Counted from the stretch's first letter, positions 25,690 to 38,448 are shown. The stretch: 64,000 nt of DNA from Bostrychus sinensis (GCA_020698575.1 CM036244.1:23531034-23595033); one strand, 5' to 3'. Numbers and translations are program-made. Notes: a model not told the origin generated them from the letters alone.

Positions 25690-26920
25690 TCATAGAACAC
25701 CAAATATTCCAGACCAAAATGACAACAATTTTTGACAATAAATGAAACTGTGAGCTAAAGTCGCCTCTTGAAGTCCACACTTTATACAGATGGGAGAAAT
25801 ATTAGAAAAAATCTTATGCAATTTAGAGTTGGAATAGTATGGTCTATGTAATATTTTAAAATGAATTAAGCAGTGTCTAGTATTTATTGAACACCTATGA
25901 ATCAATTGCAGGCTTCTAACCCAGTTGTCTTCCAAAATTTGTATACCCAACTCTTCTTCCCATGTACATCTGTAGACTTCAGATGAGGGGACTTTGAGTT
26001 TTTGAATTGAATTGTAAATATGGGAAATCAGCTTCTCTGAGTTAGCTTCTTTTCTCAGGCAGTCGTCAAGTTTGTCCGGGGATGCCTTGTTGTATTCCTT
26101 TAGATGTGATTTCACATAATTTCTGACTTGTAGGAACCTAAAAAAGTTTGAACTGTCTAAATTATATTTTTCCTGTAGCTCCTTGAAGGAGGCAGAAACC
26201 CCATTGATATAAAAGTCTCCCACGTTGTGAATCCCCAATATCTTCCAATAAGTGAATGTGTTATCCAGTGCCGGAGCTTTAAATGAGGGATTGTTTGCAA
26301 TAGGAAGTAGAAAAGATACATTTCTTAGTTTCAGGCCCAACTTTAATTGTCTCCATACCCATACTGCATCATCTAGCAAAGGGTTTTGATTATAAAATGC
26401 TTTGGTAAGTTAAATAGGTGAAAGAATGACGGTAGGCAGTCTTCTTTTTCTATAGCAGTTGTACTAGCCAGTTGAAGAGAATTATCAAGCCATCTGATGA
26501 CCTGTTGCAATAATAATAGAGGAAACAAGGAATAGCTAAACCGCCCTTGGCCTTAGATTTGCTCAAGTAATGTTTATTTATTCTATGGGTCTTATTGTTC
26601 CAAATTAAATTTGTAATAATAGTGTCAATGTTCTTCAAAAATAATTTGGGTAAAAAAATTGGTACTGTCTGGAAAAGGTACAACAACTGGGGTAAAAAGA
26701 CCATTTTTATGGCATTAATTCTTCCGAGAAGTGATATGGGAAGTGTTTTACAAAATGTTATGTTGGATTTAAATTTTTCAATCAGTGGGATGTAATTAGC
26801 TTTCTGCAGGGAAGAATATTTAATATTAACAATAACACCTAGATATTTAAATGAGTCTTTTGCCAGTTTAAATGGAAATTGTTGTAAAAAGGTTATGTTG
26901 TTATAATTTACTGGCATCAT
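25690..26920 (-). pseudogene. L1-like ORF2 thumb and C-terminal region (broken)
   Basis: Two frames. The first (26920-26450) contains FKYLGVIVNI and LPISLLGRINAIKMVFLPQL, which follow the reverse transcriptase core in L1 ORF2, then LIWNNKTHRI and KAKGGLAIP. The second (26379-25690) is a long C-terminal piece ending with CIKCGLQEATLAHSFIYC, the Cys/His zinc-knuckle-like motif of the L1 C-terminus. The two are separated by a frame break near 26400. Confidence 0.85.
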
Positions 26921-27303
26921 CTCACTTTTATTCCAGTTAATTCTATAACCCGAGAAAGATGTATAGATGTGTATGTGTGTAAATGTTTAAGCGAAAATAC
27001 GTTAGGAAAACTTTGTTTGGGATTTGTAATATATAGCAAAATATAATCTGCGTAAAGTGACATTTTATTTTTTAAATGTTTAGTGTCATAGCTTTGTATG
27101 TCTGGATGTGATCTAATGCTTTCTCCAAGGGGTTCAATTGCCAGAGTGAATAATAATGGCGACAGGTCACAGCCTTGCCTGTTTCCTCTCTGTAGTGAAA
27201 ATGCTATAGATAAAGTTTGATTTGTTAGTATTGTAGCTCGTGGATTTGCATACAAGAGCCTTATCCATTTAATGAAATCGTCTCCCAGTTCAAATTTCTC
27301 CAA
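26917..27303 (-). pseudogene. L1-like ORF2 reverse transcriptase palm (broken)
   Basis: Reads MEKFELGDDFIKWIRLLYAN, then QRGNRQGCDLSPLLFTLAIE and MSLYADYILLYI. These are reverse transcriptase motifs of L1-type elements. The catalytic YADD motif appears as YADY, so a key aspartate is lost. The N-terminal reverse transcriptase motifs are absent because of the internal deletion beside the endonuclease piece. Confidence 0.88.
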
Positions 27304-27329
27304 TGTTGCAAAGAGGTAAGAAGAAGTGC

Positions 27330-27960
27330 AAGAAGTAGTCTATCCTTGTATAAACATAGTGAGCATTTGAAAAAAAGGAATAGTCTCTTCCTGTAGGATT
27401 AAAACTTCTCCGGACATCTTGAATATTGAAGTTTGTAATATATAAATTTAAGAGTTTACTCAATTGAGATAATGGTACTGTTCGTTTAGATGATCTATCT
27501 ATTGATCTAAAACACAGTTCAAATCTCCTCCAATAATTAGGTTTGAATTAGGCACATCAGAAATTAAATCAAATACTTTCTGAAAAAATTTAGGGTTATC
27601 AAAATTTGGAGCGTATAGATTAACCAGAGTCAACAGAGTTGAAACTAATTCCCTGGTTACTATAATATATCTCCCTTCCTTGTCTGTAATAATTTTGTGT
27701 TGTTTAAAAGGAATACCTTTCCGAATTAGAATAGCAGCACCCCTGGCTTTAGTGGAAAAGCTGGAATGGAGCAGTTGTCTGATCCACCTGGTCTTCAGTC
27801 TATTATGAGAGTCATTCCTTAGATGTGTTTCCTGTAAGAACATGATGTCAGAGTTCAAAGATTTAAGGTGTGACAGGATTTTCCCCCTTTTTACAGGTTC
27901 ATTTACCCCGTTTACATTCCAACTACAAAAAGAAATTCTTACACCTTCTATTATAGCCAT
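27330..27960 (-). pseudogene. L1-like ORF2 endonuclease domain (broken)
   Basis: The frame opens at 27960 and reads ISFCSWNVNGVNEPVKRGKI, FLQETHLR, ILIRKGIPF, LVNLYAPN and IIGGDLNCVLD, the standard motifs of the APE-type endonuclease of L1 ORF2, which nicks target DNA. The frame ends at about 27499, but the domain continues in another frame (LLNLYITNFNIQDV, NPTGRDYSFFSNAH, YTRIDYF) to about 27330. A frameshift and the downstream deletion make this a pseudogene. Confidence 0.88.
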
Positions 27961-28139
27961 TGTTTACTATGCTCCTATGTAGCTCTGCACCAATATGTGT
28001 CTGATATTAACTAAGCCAGTAGGTGATATGGACCCATTTATGAACCTGGTTATCCCTGTTCATTATCTACAAGTAGCACAGTTACATTTTCTACATGTCC
28101 ACTTGTATTAGCCTTATCACATTTGAGCAGCTGGCACTC

Positions 28140-28390
28140 TATTTATTTTGGTGGAGTCTTCAGCATATCATTCGTGTCTGTTTCCAAGCGAGCAGTTTCA
28201 ACTCTTAGAGTGGTGGGTACCTCTTGAACTCGCACATCAATCTTAGCACATATTTCTGTTTCATAGAGGAAACTTCCTCCCGTAGTACCTCAGTAGCTGC
28301 CAATATTGACATTTGATTGACGCCTTCATTGTCCACCGCGTCTGCGTTGTGGGGAAGGTTTTCTTCAGCGTCCTTATTAGCACAAGGTTA
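28140..28390 (-). pseudogene. L1-like ORF1 fragment (coiled coil)
   Basis: A minus-strand frame through this stretch reads NQMSILAATEVLREEVSSMK, a helical, charged run typical of the coiled-coil trimerisation region of L1 ORF1 proteins. A one-base slip breaks the frame after that; another frame then gives DVRVQEVPTTLRVETA. The RNA-binding part of ORF1 was not found. Confidence 0.6.
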
Positions 28391-28400
28391 TGGTGGCATA

Positions 28401-30017
28401 TCACTCTTTGTACGGTTGACCAGAGTATTATATTTCTTATGAGTTGATAGAACAAAGATTATTGGCTTAGTAAAAAGGATTCTGAGAGGAAACAACCCCA
28501 AGTCTTTAAGGTGAAGGATCTTAACCTAATGCTCAATAATCTGGGGCCCAAATTAGACTATAGAAAGGTACAAGGGTAAGGTTATCCTCAATACAGTACT
28601 TTAATCTACAGATAAACTGTTTTTTACCTATATTTCAGTGTCATATGCCATAGTATTGCTTTTTATATCTCAAATAAAGGACAGTGTTTCTTAGGCTTAA
28701 AATTTAACTTATTATGTTCTTGGTGACTGGTGAAGTGTTAATTAGTGTCTTTGAGTTTATCCCAATCCCATCTGAGCATAATATAAAGAAGCTGATTTTG
28801 TCGCCCACTTGAACATGTTGACAGCTGCTTCAGATTGGATTTGCCAGACGTTTCTTGCTGTTGACTTTTTCTTGGAAAGAGAAAGAAGCTCTGCTGATCT
28901 TTAAAAGAGGGGGCGAAGGGGGATATCACTGAACAAGTACCTAAGACATTTGTCTGCACTAGTGCTGAGCCACAAAAGCTGATGTTGAACTCATGTCATA
29001 TTCTTTACCTATTTATTCAAAAAAGGGGTTATCCAAAGTTTCAGGCGCTCTAAAATAGGTTTCCATACACTGTACAATTTCTGTGGGCTGCCAGACACCT
29101 CATATCTTAATTTTTCAATGAGGAAGACTCCTATTTAGTTATCTTAAAGGTGGTGAGTCAGATTTATTTAGTACCCTACCCAGTGAGGTAGAACGAAGAA
29201 CAGTTTGGAACTAGTGTTTTTAGTCTACAATTACCTTTAAATAGGGGGAAAAAATGACTTTAAGCTGAATCCAGCAGGCGTTTCATCAATACTTGTCCTA
29301 CATTTTTTAAAAAGTGCCATCTCGTTTGATCTGTCTTACTGAATCCAGGCACAGACTGGTCTTAACAGCTAATCTGATCCTTCCCTCACTGTGAAGAGAC
29401 ATTTGACTGGATTCAATTTAACATGGCATGGCTCAAATGACAAGAGGATGAGTAGCTTCAACAGACATACAGCACATAGCATTACTACAAAACAGTGTTG
29501 TGTGCTACATACTCTTAACAGTACAAAACGCAAGTAACACTGCCAAGACTTTGAATTACCTAACCTCTTGTATTAGCATTGAATTATAAAAAAATTATAA
29601 AAAAAAAAAAGGCACTGAATTAGCTGTCCATGGCTGTTCTCTGCCTCTTTGGCCCTTTGTGGCTTAGAAAATTGTATCCAAAAAATTGTATCTGTGTAAA
29701 CAAATAGAGAGCTGCATTTGCTTTCACGGTATTCTGTAATTTATTTTGTTCATTTGATAACTTTTTCATATTTTTGCTTGATCTAATGTCTAGTCTTATT
29801 TAATGTACTTCCTTCAGCTCAGAGACATTTTGGACAATTCTCGGTTTCCAACTTGGTATAAAAGCATATTTTAATTCACTGTCATTATACTCTTATACTT
29901 GGTGCAGTGGTCCTCTGTTCTAACACCTTTACAAATACAAACATACAGTGGGTCTGTATAAAAGTATAGACCTCTGCAATGTTAATAATGTTTTTTTGTA
30001 TTTCAGTGAAAAATGTA
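28401..30017. other. Intergenic, no gene recognised
   Basis: AT-rich sequence with only short chance ORFs. The first few hundred bases may be the degraded 5' part of the L1-like element (a 73-codon minus-strand frame at 28738-28959 was not recognised). A poly-A run lies near 29590-29610. Confidence 0.5.
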
Positions 30018-30025
30018 CTGATGGA

Positions 30026-30912
30026 TAGTGGTGGGAAAAACGAACCCCCATGAATCAACGAGGCTTTCCAATACATTGCTTCACCAAATGGTTCACTCGA
30101 AATACTGCCATCTGCTGTATGATTTTATTTTTATAGACTATGCCATACATTTTCATCCTGATTTGAGCAGAAATAGGCAAGAAATGTGAATAGCTTTTGA
30201 CAGTAAGTGAATGTTTATATGAACATATAAATAAGTTATACGCACATAACCTTGTTCTTAATTGAAGTTCCAATAAAAGTATCAAACAAATGGGTTTACT
30301 CATTTTTATTTAAATACAAAAGTTTTTCCATTGTTTTTGGGTTGAGCTGTTTCTTTTTGCACTCAAAATAGTGAATCATTTGCAGTAAACTCATACCAAC
30401 CAAACACCCATACTTATAACCAACTCCCAAGAGTAAAACAAAATATAGCCTAAAAAATTGCGCGACACACGATTGATCTGAGCCCTGCTTAAGATCACGT
30501 GACCACAGCAAGAGAGGCCTTGGTTCTTTTTCATGTTCTCCAATGGGACGCGGTTCTCACAGGCAGCCAACAAATGTCGCTATTGTGTCTACATCAAATT
30601 CATTGAGCAGTGTGTCATTCCTGGCTGCTGTGTTAAAGTGGTTCATTGCTTCCTGACGCCTCAGTTACCTGACTGACTGACTCACTAACTCACTGCTTCT
30701 CTACCAACGCCACAACACCACAGTGCGCCGTGAGACTCCTCGCTTCTGAGGACGCAACACGCTGAAGGAACCAATGACGTCATCCGCACAAACCGAGGCA
30801 TCGGTCACGTGATTTCCTCGTTCTTGACACGCTTCGAATCGAGGCTTCATTTGGCACGCCCACTTTTGCTGGAGACACACTTTGGGGCCTCAGTTCATTT
30901 GTCCCATCACTA
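30026..30912. mobile_element. 887-bp hAT-like MITE with exact 8-bp target duplication
   Basis: The left end TAGTGGTGGGAAAAACGAA and the reverse-complemented right end TAGTGATGGGACAAATGAA match at 16 of 19 positions. The flanks are identical 8-mers, CTGATGGA at 30018-30025 and 30913-30920, the hAT signature. The left part is AT-rich; the right part (30440-30900) is CpG-rich, with a CCAAT (30540) and a TCACGTGA (30803). No transposase remnant is recognisable. The conserved flanks point to a recent insertion. Confidence 0.88.
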
Positions 30913-30920
30913 CTGATGGA

Positions 30921-32726
30921 CACTGCCAGACTTATTACTTGTTCAAAACTATCACTGTTTCTCAATTGCCAACATTTATTTATTAAATTTATGTCATTGT
31001 TTTTACATTACTTAACATTAGAATTAGCCTTATTCTACAGTCACAAGATGCCATGGCCACTCTAGTGTTTTATTTATCTCTATGATTGTATCCCTTGAAT
31101 TGAATTTTACAAGCTAGCATTACAATATTAATGCTTGCATGCTACATTTGCTAAATAAAAAAAATGCTTATTAGAGATCAAACAGTCATTGTCATAGTGT
31201 CATATAAAATATATAGACTAGTTCGGATATAGATTTAGTTCAGAGTATTTTAAATAAGCTATAAAATATGGCTAATGTTTAGCCTGCTGGGCATACATTA
31301 AACTATTTGGTTTTGGTATAAGTACAGAATAAAAAGCAAAGGAAAGACATTGTAGTTATGTAAAAGTAGCCTTGTAGACTGGAAAAATTCAGCTAAAACA
31401 CTTTCTTTTATATTTCTGCCAAGGATTTTTTTTTTTTTTTTTTTTTTTTGCTGGCGGAGGTTTGTTGGTTGATTTGGTTTCTTTGTTTGTTTGTCTTTTA
31501 GCAAGATAACTGAAACAGTAATGATTGTATTTTGATAACATTTTCAGAAAGTGGACTAAGGAGAAAATATTTGATGGAATGATGCATTTACCCCTGAACT
31601 AGAAGATCCCTAGTTGTGTCTGCACACTAAATCTATACCATTGTGGGATAGAGACAATAATTTTGCAAATGCGCTGACTGTATTTTAGAAATATTATGTT
31701 ATTTTCTATCTTTGGAATACAAAGAATCAACCAGGAAATCACACAGAAGACAGTGATAAAAGTCTATTTTGAAAGGTTAGAAGTGAGTAATGGAAGCTTA
31801 TGTCATTATAATCCTGATATTTTATAACGACGAGCATTTGTCAGTAGATGCAGTAGAAGATGGTAAACTTGGGGGATGCCCTTTTGATTGATTAAATATG
31901 ACAGAGCGTCGGCCACTACAGAGCAGTGTTTCTCAGTTCAGGACATGTTGAACTGACAGTTAGTGAAATATTCATAAGACTGAGAAAATGTAGTCTCTGA
32001 ACAGGACTGTGGATAGGGAAGAAATAAAATGGTTTGAGGAGATGAGAAGCTCGTGCGTGATGTGTGTCACTTGGATTACATCCAATAAGAAATGCTATAT
32101 TATGTACAAAAGGTTGCAGTCCGTTCCTTTCTCAGACTTTTGTACCCTCAGTTAAATGGAACAAAGAAAGACTCATTTATCACACAATGATAAACTTACT
32201 GAAACCTGAACAAGGGATATTTAGGGTTAGGGGTAAATGCCCTTATATCTCACAATAGTAAAAAACACTAAAACTCAGAGTAAAGTTGTTCATTTACTTA
32301 TGCCTTGTAGTTGGTATTAGTATTAGTATTAGTGTTCTAATACAAGATAGTGGGCTCTATCTCGCAATGGTACAGAATTCTTCAAAAATTTGGGATCCAG
32401 CCTTGTTGTGGTTAGCCACCGTAACTACAACAATTTTTTCCTCAGCCCATTACCATTCTTTTCTGAAAAAATAAAAAATATAAAATCCAACCATTAGTTT
32501 TTGAGTCTGAGACATTTGTTAGGTAGATTGTCAGGTTATGTACAAATGCATATATTTTTGGTTAATTATTGTAGCTGCACGTACATTCAAATCCATTCAT
32601 AGCCATTTTGTTTCTAAACTGTCTTCAACTATGCTCATGTACAGTAGTACACACAATCTGATATAATTACTTCTTTGAATTTTAACTTCAGACTAGACTA
32701 GACATACTGTATGTTTGTAACAGAGG
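30921..32726. other. Intergenic with degraded LINE tails
   Basis: No gene recognised. Around 31415-31545 a poly-T run is followed by GCTGGCGGAGG and AGCAAGATAACTGAA, resembling the 3' tail of fish RTE-type LINEs in reverse orientation. Around 32335-32515 a stretch with ATCTCGCAATGG and TTAGTTTTTGAGT looks like the same tail in forward orientation. The rest is unassigned AT-rich DNA. Confidence 0.5.
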
Positions 32727-33250
32727 AGTCTATGGTGGAGGTGGGACTGCATCAAGGATCGGCTTTGAGCCCCGTCTTGTTTGGCATGTTGATGGACAGG
32801 CTGACAGGAAACTCTGTGGAGTATGATGTTTGTGGATGACACTGCGATCTGTAGTGAGAGTAGGTGGAGGAAAATCTAAAGTCAGTATGGGCTGGAGAGG
32901 AGAGGAGAGGAGTGAAGGTTAGTCGCAGCAAGACACAGATGTGAATGAGACCTCAGTGGTGTGGGGAGGTTTCAGAGAGTAACAGTAAAGAAGGTGCCGG
33001 TTTTTAAGTTCAGAGCAATGAAGAGTATGGAAATGAGGTGAATAGGTGCAAGTAAGCATTGTGGAATAGATGGAGAAAAGTGTTAAGTGTGTGAGTATTA
33101 TGAAAAATAAATTGTGTACAAGATGGTGGTGCGATCAGCAAAGTTGTATGGTTTAGAGACAATGGGACATAGGAATAGACAGGAGGCAGAGCTTAAGATG
33201 TTGGGGTTCTCTTTGGAGATGTATAGGCATGAGGGCATCAGAAAAGAAGC
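32727..33250 (+). mobile_element. Degraded LINE fragment with reverse transcriptase motifs
   Basis: The plus strand reads VGLHQGSALSPVLFGMLMDR, then after a frameshift MMFVDDTAICSES: the GLxQGxxLSP and F/YxDD motifs of a non-LTR reverse transcriptase with the DD pair intact. Near 33127-33240 a second piece reads LYGLETMG and RQEAELKMLGFSL, as in the C-terminal region of a common fish LINE. Short insertions and deletions break the frame. The clade is uncertain. Tails that may belong to the same family occur near 37010-37130 and 59285-59470. Confidence 0.7.
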
Positions 33251-33362
33251 AGAGGATAGGGTTTGATGGAGGAAGATTATTTGCTAATTTGACTGCTGAA
33301 AAGCAACAGCCGAAAGGACTAGCGTTGATCAAAAAATACAACATCATGTGAAAAATGAGAAC

Positions 33363-35349
33363 TTTATTACAACAGACACTAAATCCAGTAACTGTATAGC
33401 ATGTAACAGTTTCATCTGAAAAGTGGCTGCATTTTAGCAGCAAATGTATTAGAAAAAAAAAAAAAAAACATGTCCTTAAACATCCATTACCCCTGGACAC
33501 TTAAATATAGTATTTGAGCATGCTGAAAAAAACATTGCATAATAATGTGCTGCACAAACTTCTATTGCATAATGAAGCACTGTACAAGGTCAACATTTAA
33601 ACATAAAACAAGGAAGGGTGGGGTTAGTACGCAGCATTGTCAGTGGTACAACTCAAAGTGCATGATTTGTGATTAACACCAGACCACAGCTGTTCACACA
33701 TCTGTCATTTCTATTTAGAATATATACATATTTAGGCCGGAAATACAGAAACACTGACTCATTTGTACTAAGGCAACAAACAAGACCAAAAGACAAAACA
33801 TTTACTCAGCTGCCATAGTAACACAAGTTAGAACTTTGTATATACTTTTTGCTATAATTTACCATCTATTTAAATCGGGCACTTGAATGTTATTGGTATC
33901 ATAACATTTTAAAACAAGTTAAAATTCATACAGGGTTTGAGAACAAAGAGGAAGACATCTTGCATTTATGGTAGTTAACGCAGGAGAGCAAAGCCAATTG
34001 AACAAGGCACAGGTTTGATATTTGATACAACTTTGTATAACCCATAGCTTGTACATCTGCTTTACTAAAGGAACATACAAAATGCTACAATGGATAGTTT
34101 GTTTTATGTACCGATCAGGCATAACATGATGACCACCTGTATTATTTGTGGTCATAATGTTATTAGTTATGACCAACTGCCTAATATGCAACCCCATATG
34201 TAACAAACAAACTGTGTTGCACTGTGTATTCTGCCAGCTTTCTATCAGAACTAGCATTAAATTTGAGCAACAGTAGCTCATCTGTTGGATTGGACCACAT
34301 AGGCCAGTCTTCGCTCCCCACATGCATCACATGTCGCCAGTTCACCACTGTTTCGTCCTTGGACAACTTTTGATAGAGTGGTCCCAGGAAGGAACGGTGC
34401 CTAATTGTTCTGCTTCTAAACACAATTTGTCCTCAAAGTTGTGTTATAAGCAGAAAAAATAGGCAAACGTAAGGAAAGAAGATTTAATCGAGTTTGGAAA
34501 AGGCCAAATTGTGTTGGCTAGACCAACTGGGTCCGTACTTCTCCAAAACTGCAACTCTTGTAGTGAGCTTCCCAGTCTCAATTGGTCAGTAGCTATCAAA
34601 AGTGGCCCAGAAAGGTGTGGGCCACCTTTGTGTGAATACACAATGCATCGCAGTTTGTTGCATATGTGGCTGCTTATTAGCCACGTGGTCATACATTATG
34701 AGCACCAATAATGCAGGTTATCATAATGTTTTGCTTCATCAGTATATATGCTGTATGACTTTTTTTTTTCAGATGACTTGATGAAAACACAGTACATAAA
34801 TGGCCTTTGGAAAGACACCAATCATTTACAGTACAATAGGACTATATCCTGAGCAATTAGCTTATGGGTTTCTACTGTATGAACTGCATCACCCCTTCCA
34901 AAAATTCCTTGTCCATGTTTAAAAATGATAAAAAAAAAAAAAAAACAATAGAGAAAGCTTTGCTGATTATCATTGCCGTTTTCTCCCTCAGTCATAAAAA
35001 GACACTCCAATTAAGTAAAAAGCATTTTATCAGAATATTGTGGAAGAGGTGACCTGATTTTATAACTTTTTTTATGTTCATCAAAATACATCTTTTGAGT
35101 AAACTATCAGCACTTTTAGTAAGAAAATAGATCATAAAATTAAACAAAGCTTAAAATGTCATTTCATTTGGAAAGTTTTAAAAGGGGACAGAGTGTCAAA
35201 ATATGATAAAAACAAACTTTAAAAAGGGGGAGGAAAACAGCAACACAGCTACACTCTCAGGTTTTGCACTTATTTACACAAATACAATATAAAATATATA
35301 GTAGGCTGCAGCACAGAACAACAAGTAAAAATGCAGATTATCCTTCTGG
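33363..35349 (-). other. ppm1d: Probable ppm1d 3' UTR with an inserted transposon
   Basis: The interval follows the ppm1d stop codon. A minus-strand AATAAA lies at 33368-33363 and is the best candidate polyadenylation signal. No gene is recognised. The 632-bp element at 34111-34742 is inserted within it. If the signal is used, the UTR is about 2 kb. The boundary is a guess from sequence alone. Confidence 0.4.
34111..34742. mobile_element. 632-bp DNA-transposon-like element flanked by TA
   Basis: The left end CCGATCAGGCATAACATGAT and the reverse-complemented right end CTGATGAAGCAAAACATTAT match at 27 of 35 positions over the outer 35 bases. The element is flanked by TA on both sides (34109-34110 and 34743-34744), as for Tc1/mariner-type insertion. 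Interior minus-strand frames are short and shared with the copy at the left edge of the window. No catalytic motif was recognised, so the superfamily is tentative. Confidence 0.75.
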
Positions 35350-38300
35350 TTAACATTCAGCACGCACACAAGGCAGCTCGTGGTGCTGGGGGAGGATAGT
35401 GCATTCTTCAGACGAGCTCCTCTCTCTTTTTTTATGGGACTGTTCACTCTGTACTCTGGGAGGTGTCTTTTGGCGTAAACGTTTGTTAGAGGGCCGGCCA
35501 GCACGACAGTGGGCTTCATGTTCAGTCGTACTTTGCAGAGAGCGATGAGACCATTTCAAAGGAGTAACAGAAGTAGTGGAGTCTATTGCTTGCTTTTCGT
35601 TTTGGAAGTCTTCTGGGGAAGGCGGGATGGTCCCTCCATAGTCAGATGGTGTGGCACAGAAAGCAGCTTCATACACACCCAGTGTCTGCTCCAGGGAGGT
35701 GGGACTTCCTTTAAACGAGGAGGTGACATCTTCATTCTAAAATAACAAATTTTATATATATAACATTGAATATTCATTTAGGTATGAAAGTTACTCCATA
35801 TAGGCTAAAATTATGAATATGAAATGTAATTTGGACATGCTGACTGCACATGATAATGAGCACTGATGGTATAAACATATGTGCAGACAAACAGAACTTT
35901 GTGCCTATTATCTAAAACAGCCCACACAAAAGGGTAGCAGCATTTGGCTTGAGATTTGTCAGACACAAGTTCACTGTCTCCCTCTACTGGCAACTATCAC
36001 ATCTCATGATGAAGATTTTAATTAAGTAAGGAGGAGAATAAAGTGCTACACATTCGACACTATGCATTTGAGATTTCTTACTATACTTCAGAAAAATACA
36101 ACTAAGAGCAAATGCTGTTCATTTTTTAGGCATTAGGCCCCCACAAGAATTAAAATATTGACACATTTTTTGAAAAATTTTGCATTCACCTCACTACCAC
36201 TCCAGGCATGTCCATCCCTCATGTTCTTCTCCAAAAATCTCATCTTCTTCAAAAAACATGCCATCCTCATGCTCCGCCTGTTAGCCCCGGAAACAGAGAA
36301 GCACCACTTATCACAACTGCTTATGTCACCTGAATGCAGTGGCTACCAGGATTCCATAAGCTCTAGTATTTTAAACAGATCATGGTAGTAATAAACAAAC
36401 AAAGTCAAAAACTGAGTTGGAATACATAGACAAATACAGTGATTATCAAAAGACAAACATATATTCAGTATTGTTCCATTGACAGAGTGGCCCTGAGATT
36501 TTTTTAAACAGTGGCCAACTCTGCATTTGGAAAATATCTGCTGTTGTGGTGGTTAATCCTAATGAAAATCAAAATGCACACACAGCAACATGGCAGCACT
36601 GACCTTTGGGACCTCACACGTGTTGTAAGTCGTTCCGGGATATGGGACATGGTCAATCCCCGTGGCCATGTCGACAACGATCTCATCTCGATGCATTGGG
36701 ATCAGAGGGCTGCCATGCTCATGAAGGGCCAGCACGATAACGGTTGTGTTGTCTGCTCGAAGCATACGCTCTTTCCAAAACAGAAGGGCCGTGCAACCCA
36801 AGCGCCGTGCACAAGACATCGCTTTTGGTCCCTTAAAACACAGATAACAAATTCAGTTTGTAAGTTAGTTTAGCCACAGTATTACATAGGTCTTAGACCA
36901 AAAGGAGCCACCCAAAGCTGTTCCTTTATATTTGCCCTCCTATTAAAATCTGTATTATACATGTCTGCAATTCTTCTTTTCTTTTGGCTCTGTAGTTCCA
37001 GGGTCACCAGTGCCTCTGAGCGTTCAGTAATTTGCATATTGATTTACACAAAATGCCCTTCCTAACACAACTCTCTCCATTCAGGGTTTACAACTGGCCC
37101 TAAAGGTACATTGGCTTGTGACCCCTTGTGGCTAGATTAACAGGATTTTGTAAATTTACCTTTATTTTTCTGCACAATAGGATAATTGGTGAAGTGTGAC
37201 ACATGATGGTCACAAATTTAGCCATTTCTACAACACAGCCTTTTTGTTGATAGCTAGTTAGCTAACATCAAATGTGCCAATGCACTTCATAAGTGTTAAC
37301 ACAACTTATTGTAGACATTGCAGCTTTAAAAGTTGAACAAGTTGTCATACCAGTTGTTCTGATGGTTATTGGTCTCAAACCATCTCCATGTACCCAGAGC
37401 TGGGACATACACTGGTTTGTTAGAATAAAACAGCCTCAGGAAGATTGAATTAAAATCTATATTCAGCAAATACACACCACCATTTTGTCGTGGTTATAGC
37501 ACATATTGACTGCATTCTTGGGTGGCATCATGTTCCAAAGTCCATCACTGCCAATGATGATATAGCGATGCTTTTTGGGGTCAAGCGTCATCACAGTTGT
37601 ATCAGGCTCTGGTGAAACCACAAATTCTCCACTGTAGAAATCATAGCTCCAAAGATCACCTAACCCAACAAAAAAGACATACGTCAACATACTGTGTACC
37701 TGGATTTTCTTTGCATCAAATCTTATATATGCCATCAAGTTACCTAGTGATCGAGCCACAGCCAGGAATGGTATTTGGTCAATTACTGTACTTCTTCTCA
37801 CTGGGCCATTATGAGTCAGTCGGGGTCTCTTCCACACAACTCGGTTTACACCTGACTTCTTCATGACACTAAACAAAACAGGTAACATGTACAGGTATGT
37901 TTTTGTATTCTAAATCTGGAAATCAACAGACTTGGATTGTTAGAGTAAACATCAATGAAACATGTTTCAGTGGCCCTTACCACCAAAAAGAGGTAGGGGA
38001 GTTATAATTTATAAATTACTTTGACCAAAATCTCATGCATCTAAAACTGAATTTTTGGCCCTTTTTTTTTTTTTAAATATAATTCACAACATGCATGTTA
38101 TCCAGACAAAAAGCACAAGAAAGAGCCTGATGGCTATTTTTACTGACAAAAAAAAAAAAAAAAAAAAAGTGTAACCACCATACACTTTTCTAGTCAAAAG
38201 CCAGTACCTGCCCCCCAATCGCTCAATCCTTTCCTTTTCTTTCGGAAGTTCAGGCTTATGATCTTGTGTTAGTTCAAGAGCCTCCAGGGCAATATCAGAG

Positions 38301-38448
38301 TCATTTTCCTTCACTCCGACGACGACCGCTGAATCGCCCACATGGGCCACATACATGTGAGCTCCTCGGATCACAACGACACTAGCTGTGGTTCCTGATG
38401 TACTGGGCAAACCTGTGAGAGTCTTCGGCCACTCAGCTATATGACAAA

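Larger units (their letters stand above)
25150..28400 (-). mobile_element. Broken L1/Tx1-like non-LTR retrotransposon
   Basis: Pieces follow the LINE order on the minus strand: ORF1-like coiled coil (about 28140-28390), endonuclease (27960 to about 27330), reverse transcriptase palm (27303-26917), thumb and C-terminal region (26920-25690), then a 3' tail ending in a T-rich run on the plus strand (about 25150-25170), with a minus-strand AATAAA near 25180. Between endonuclease and palm the first part of the reverse transcriptase is missing, so the copy is internally deleted and has frameshifts. It cannot be active. Confidence 0.85.

Noticed and set aside
28738..28959. 73-codon minus-strand ORF near the LINE
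   Set aside because: Not recognised as L1 ORF1 or as any host exon; kept only as possible LINE 5' remnant.
20627..35349. Possible bcas3 exons between the T-box gene and ppm1d
   Set aside because: No stretch in the open frames resembles BCAS3 sequence; the frames seen belong to LINE pieces or are unrecognised. A tBLASTn would settle it.
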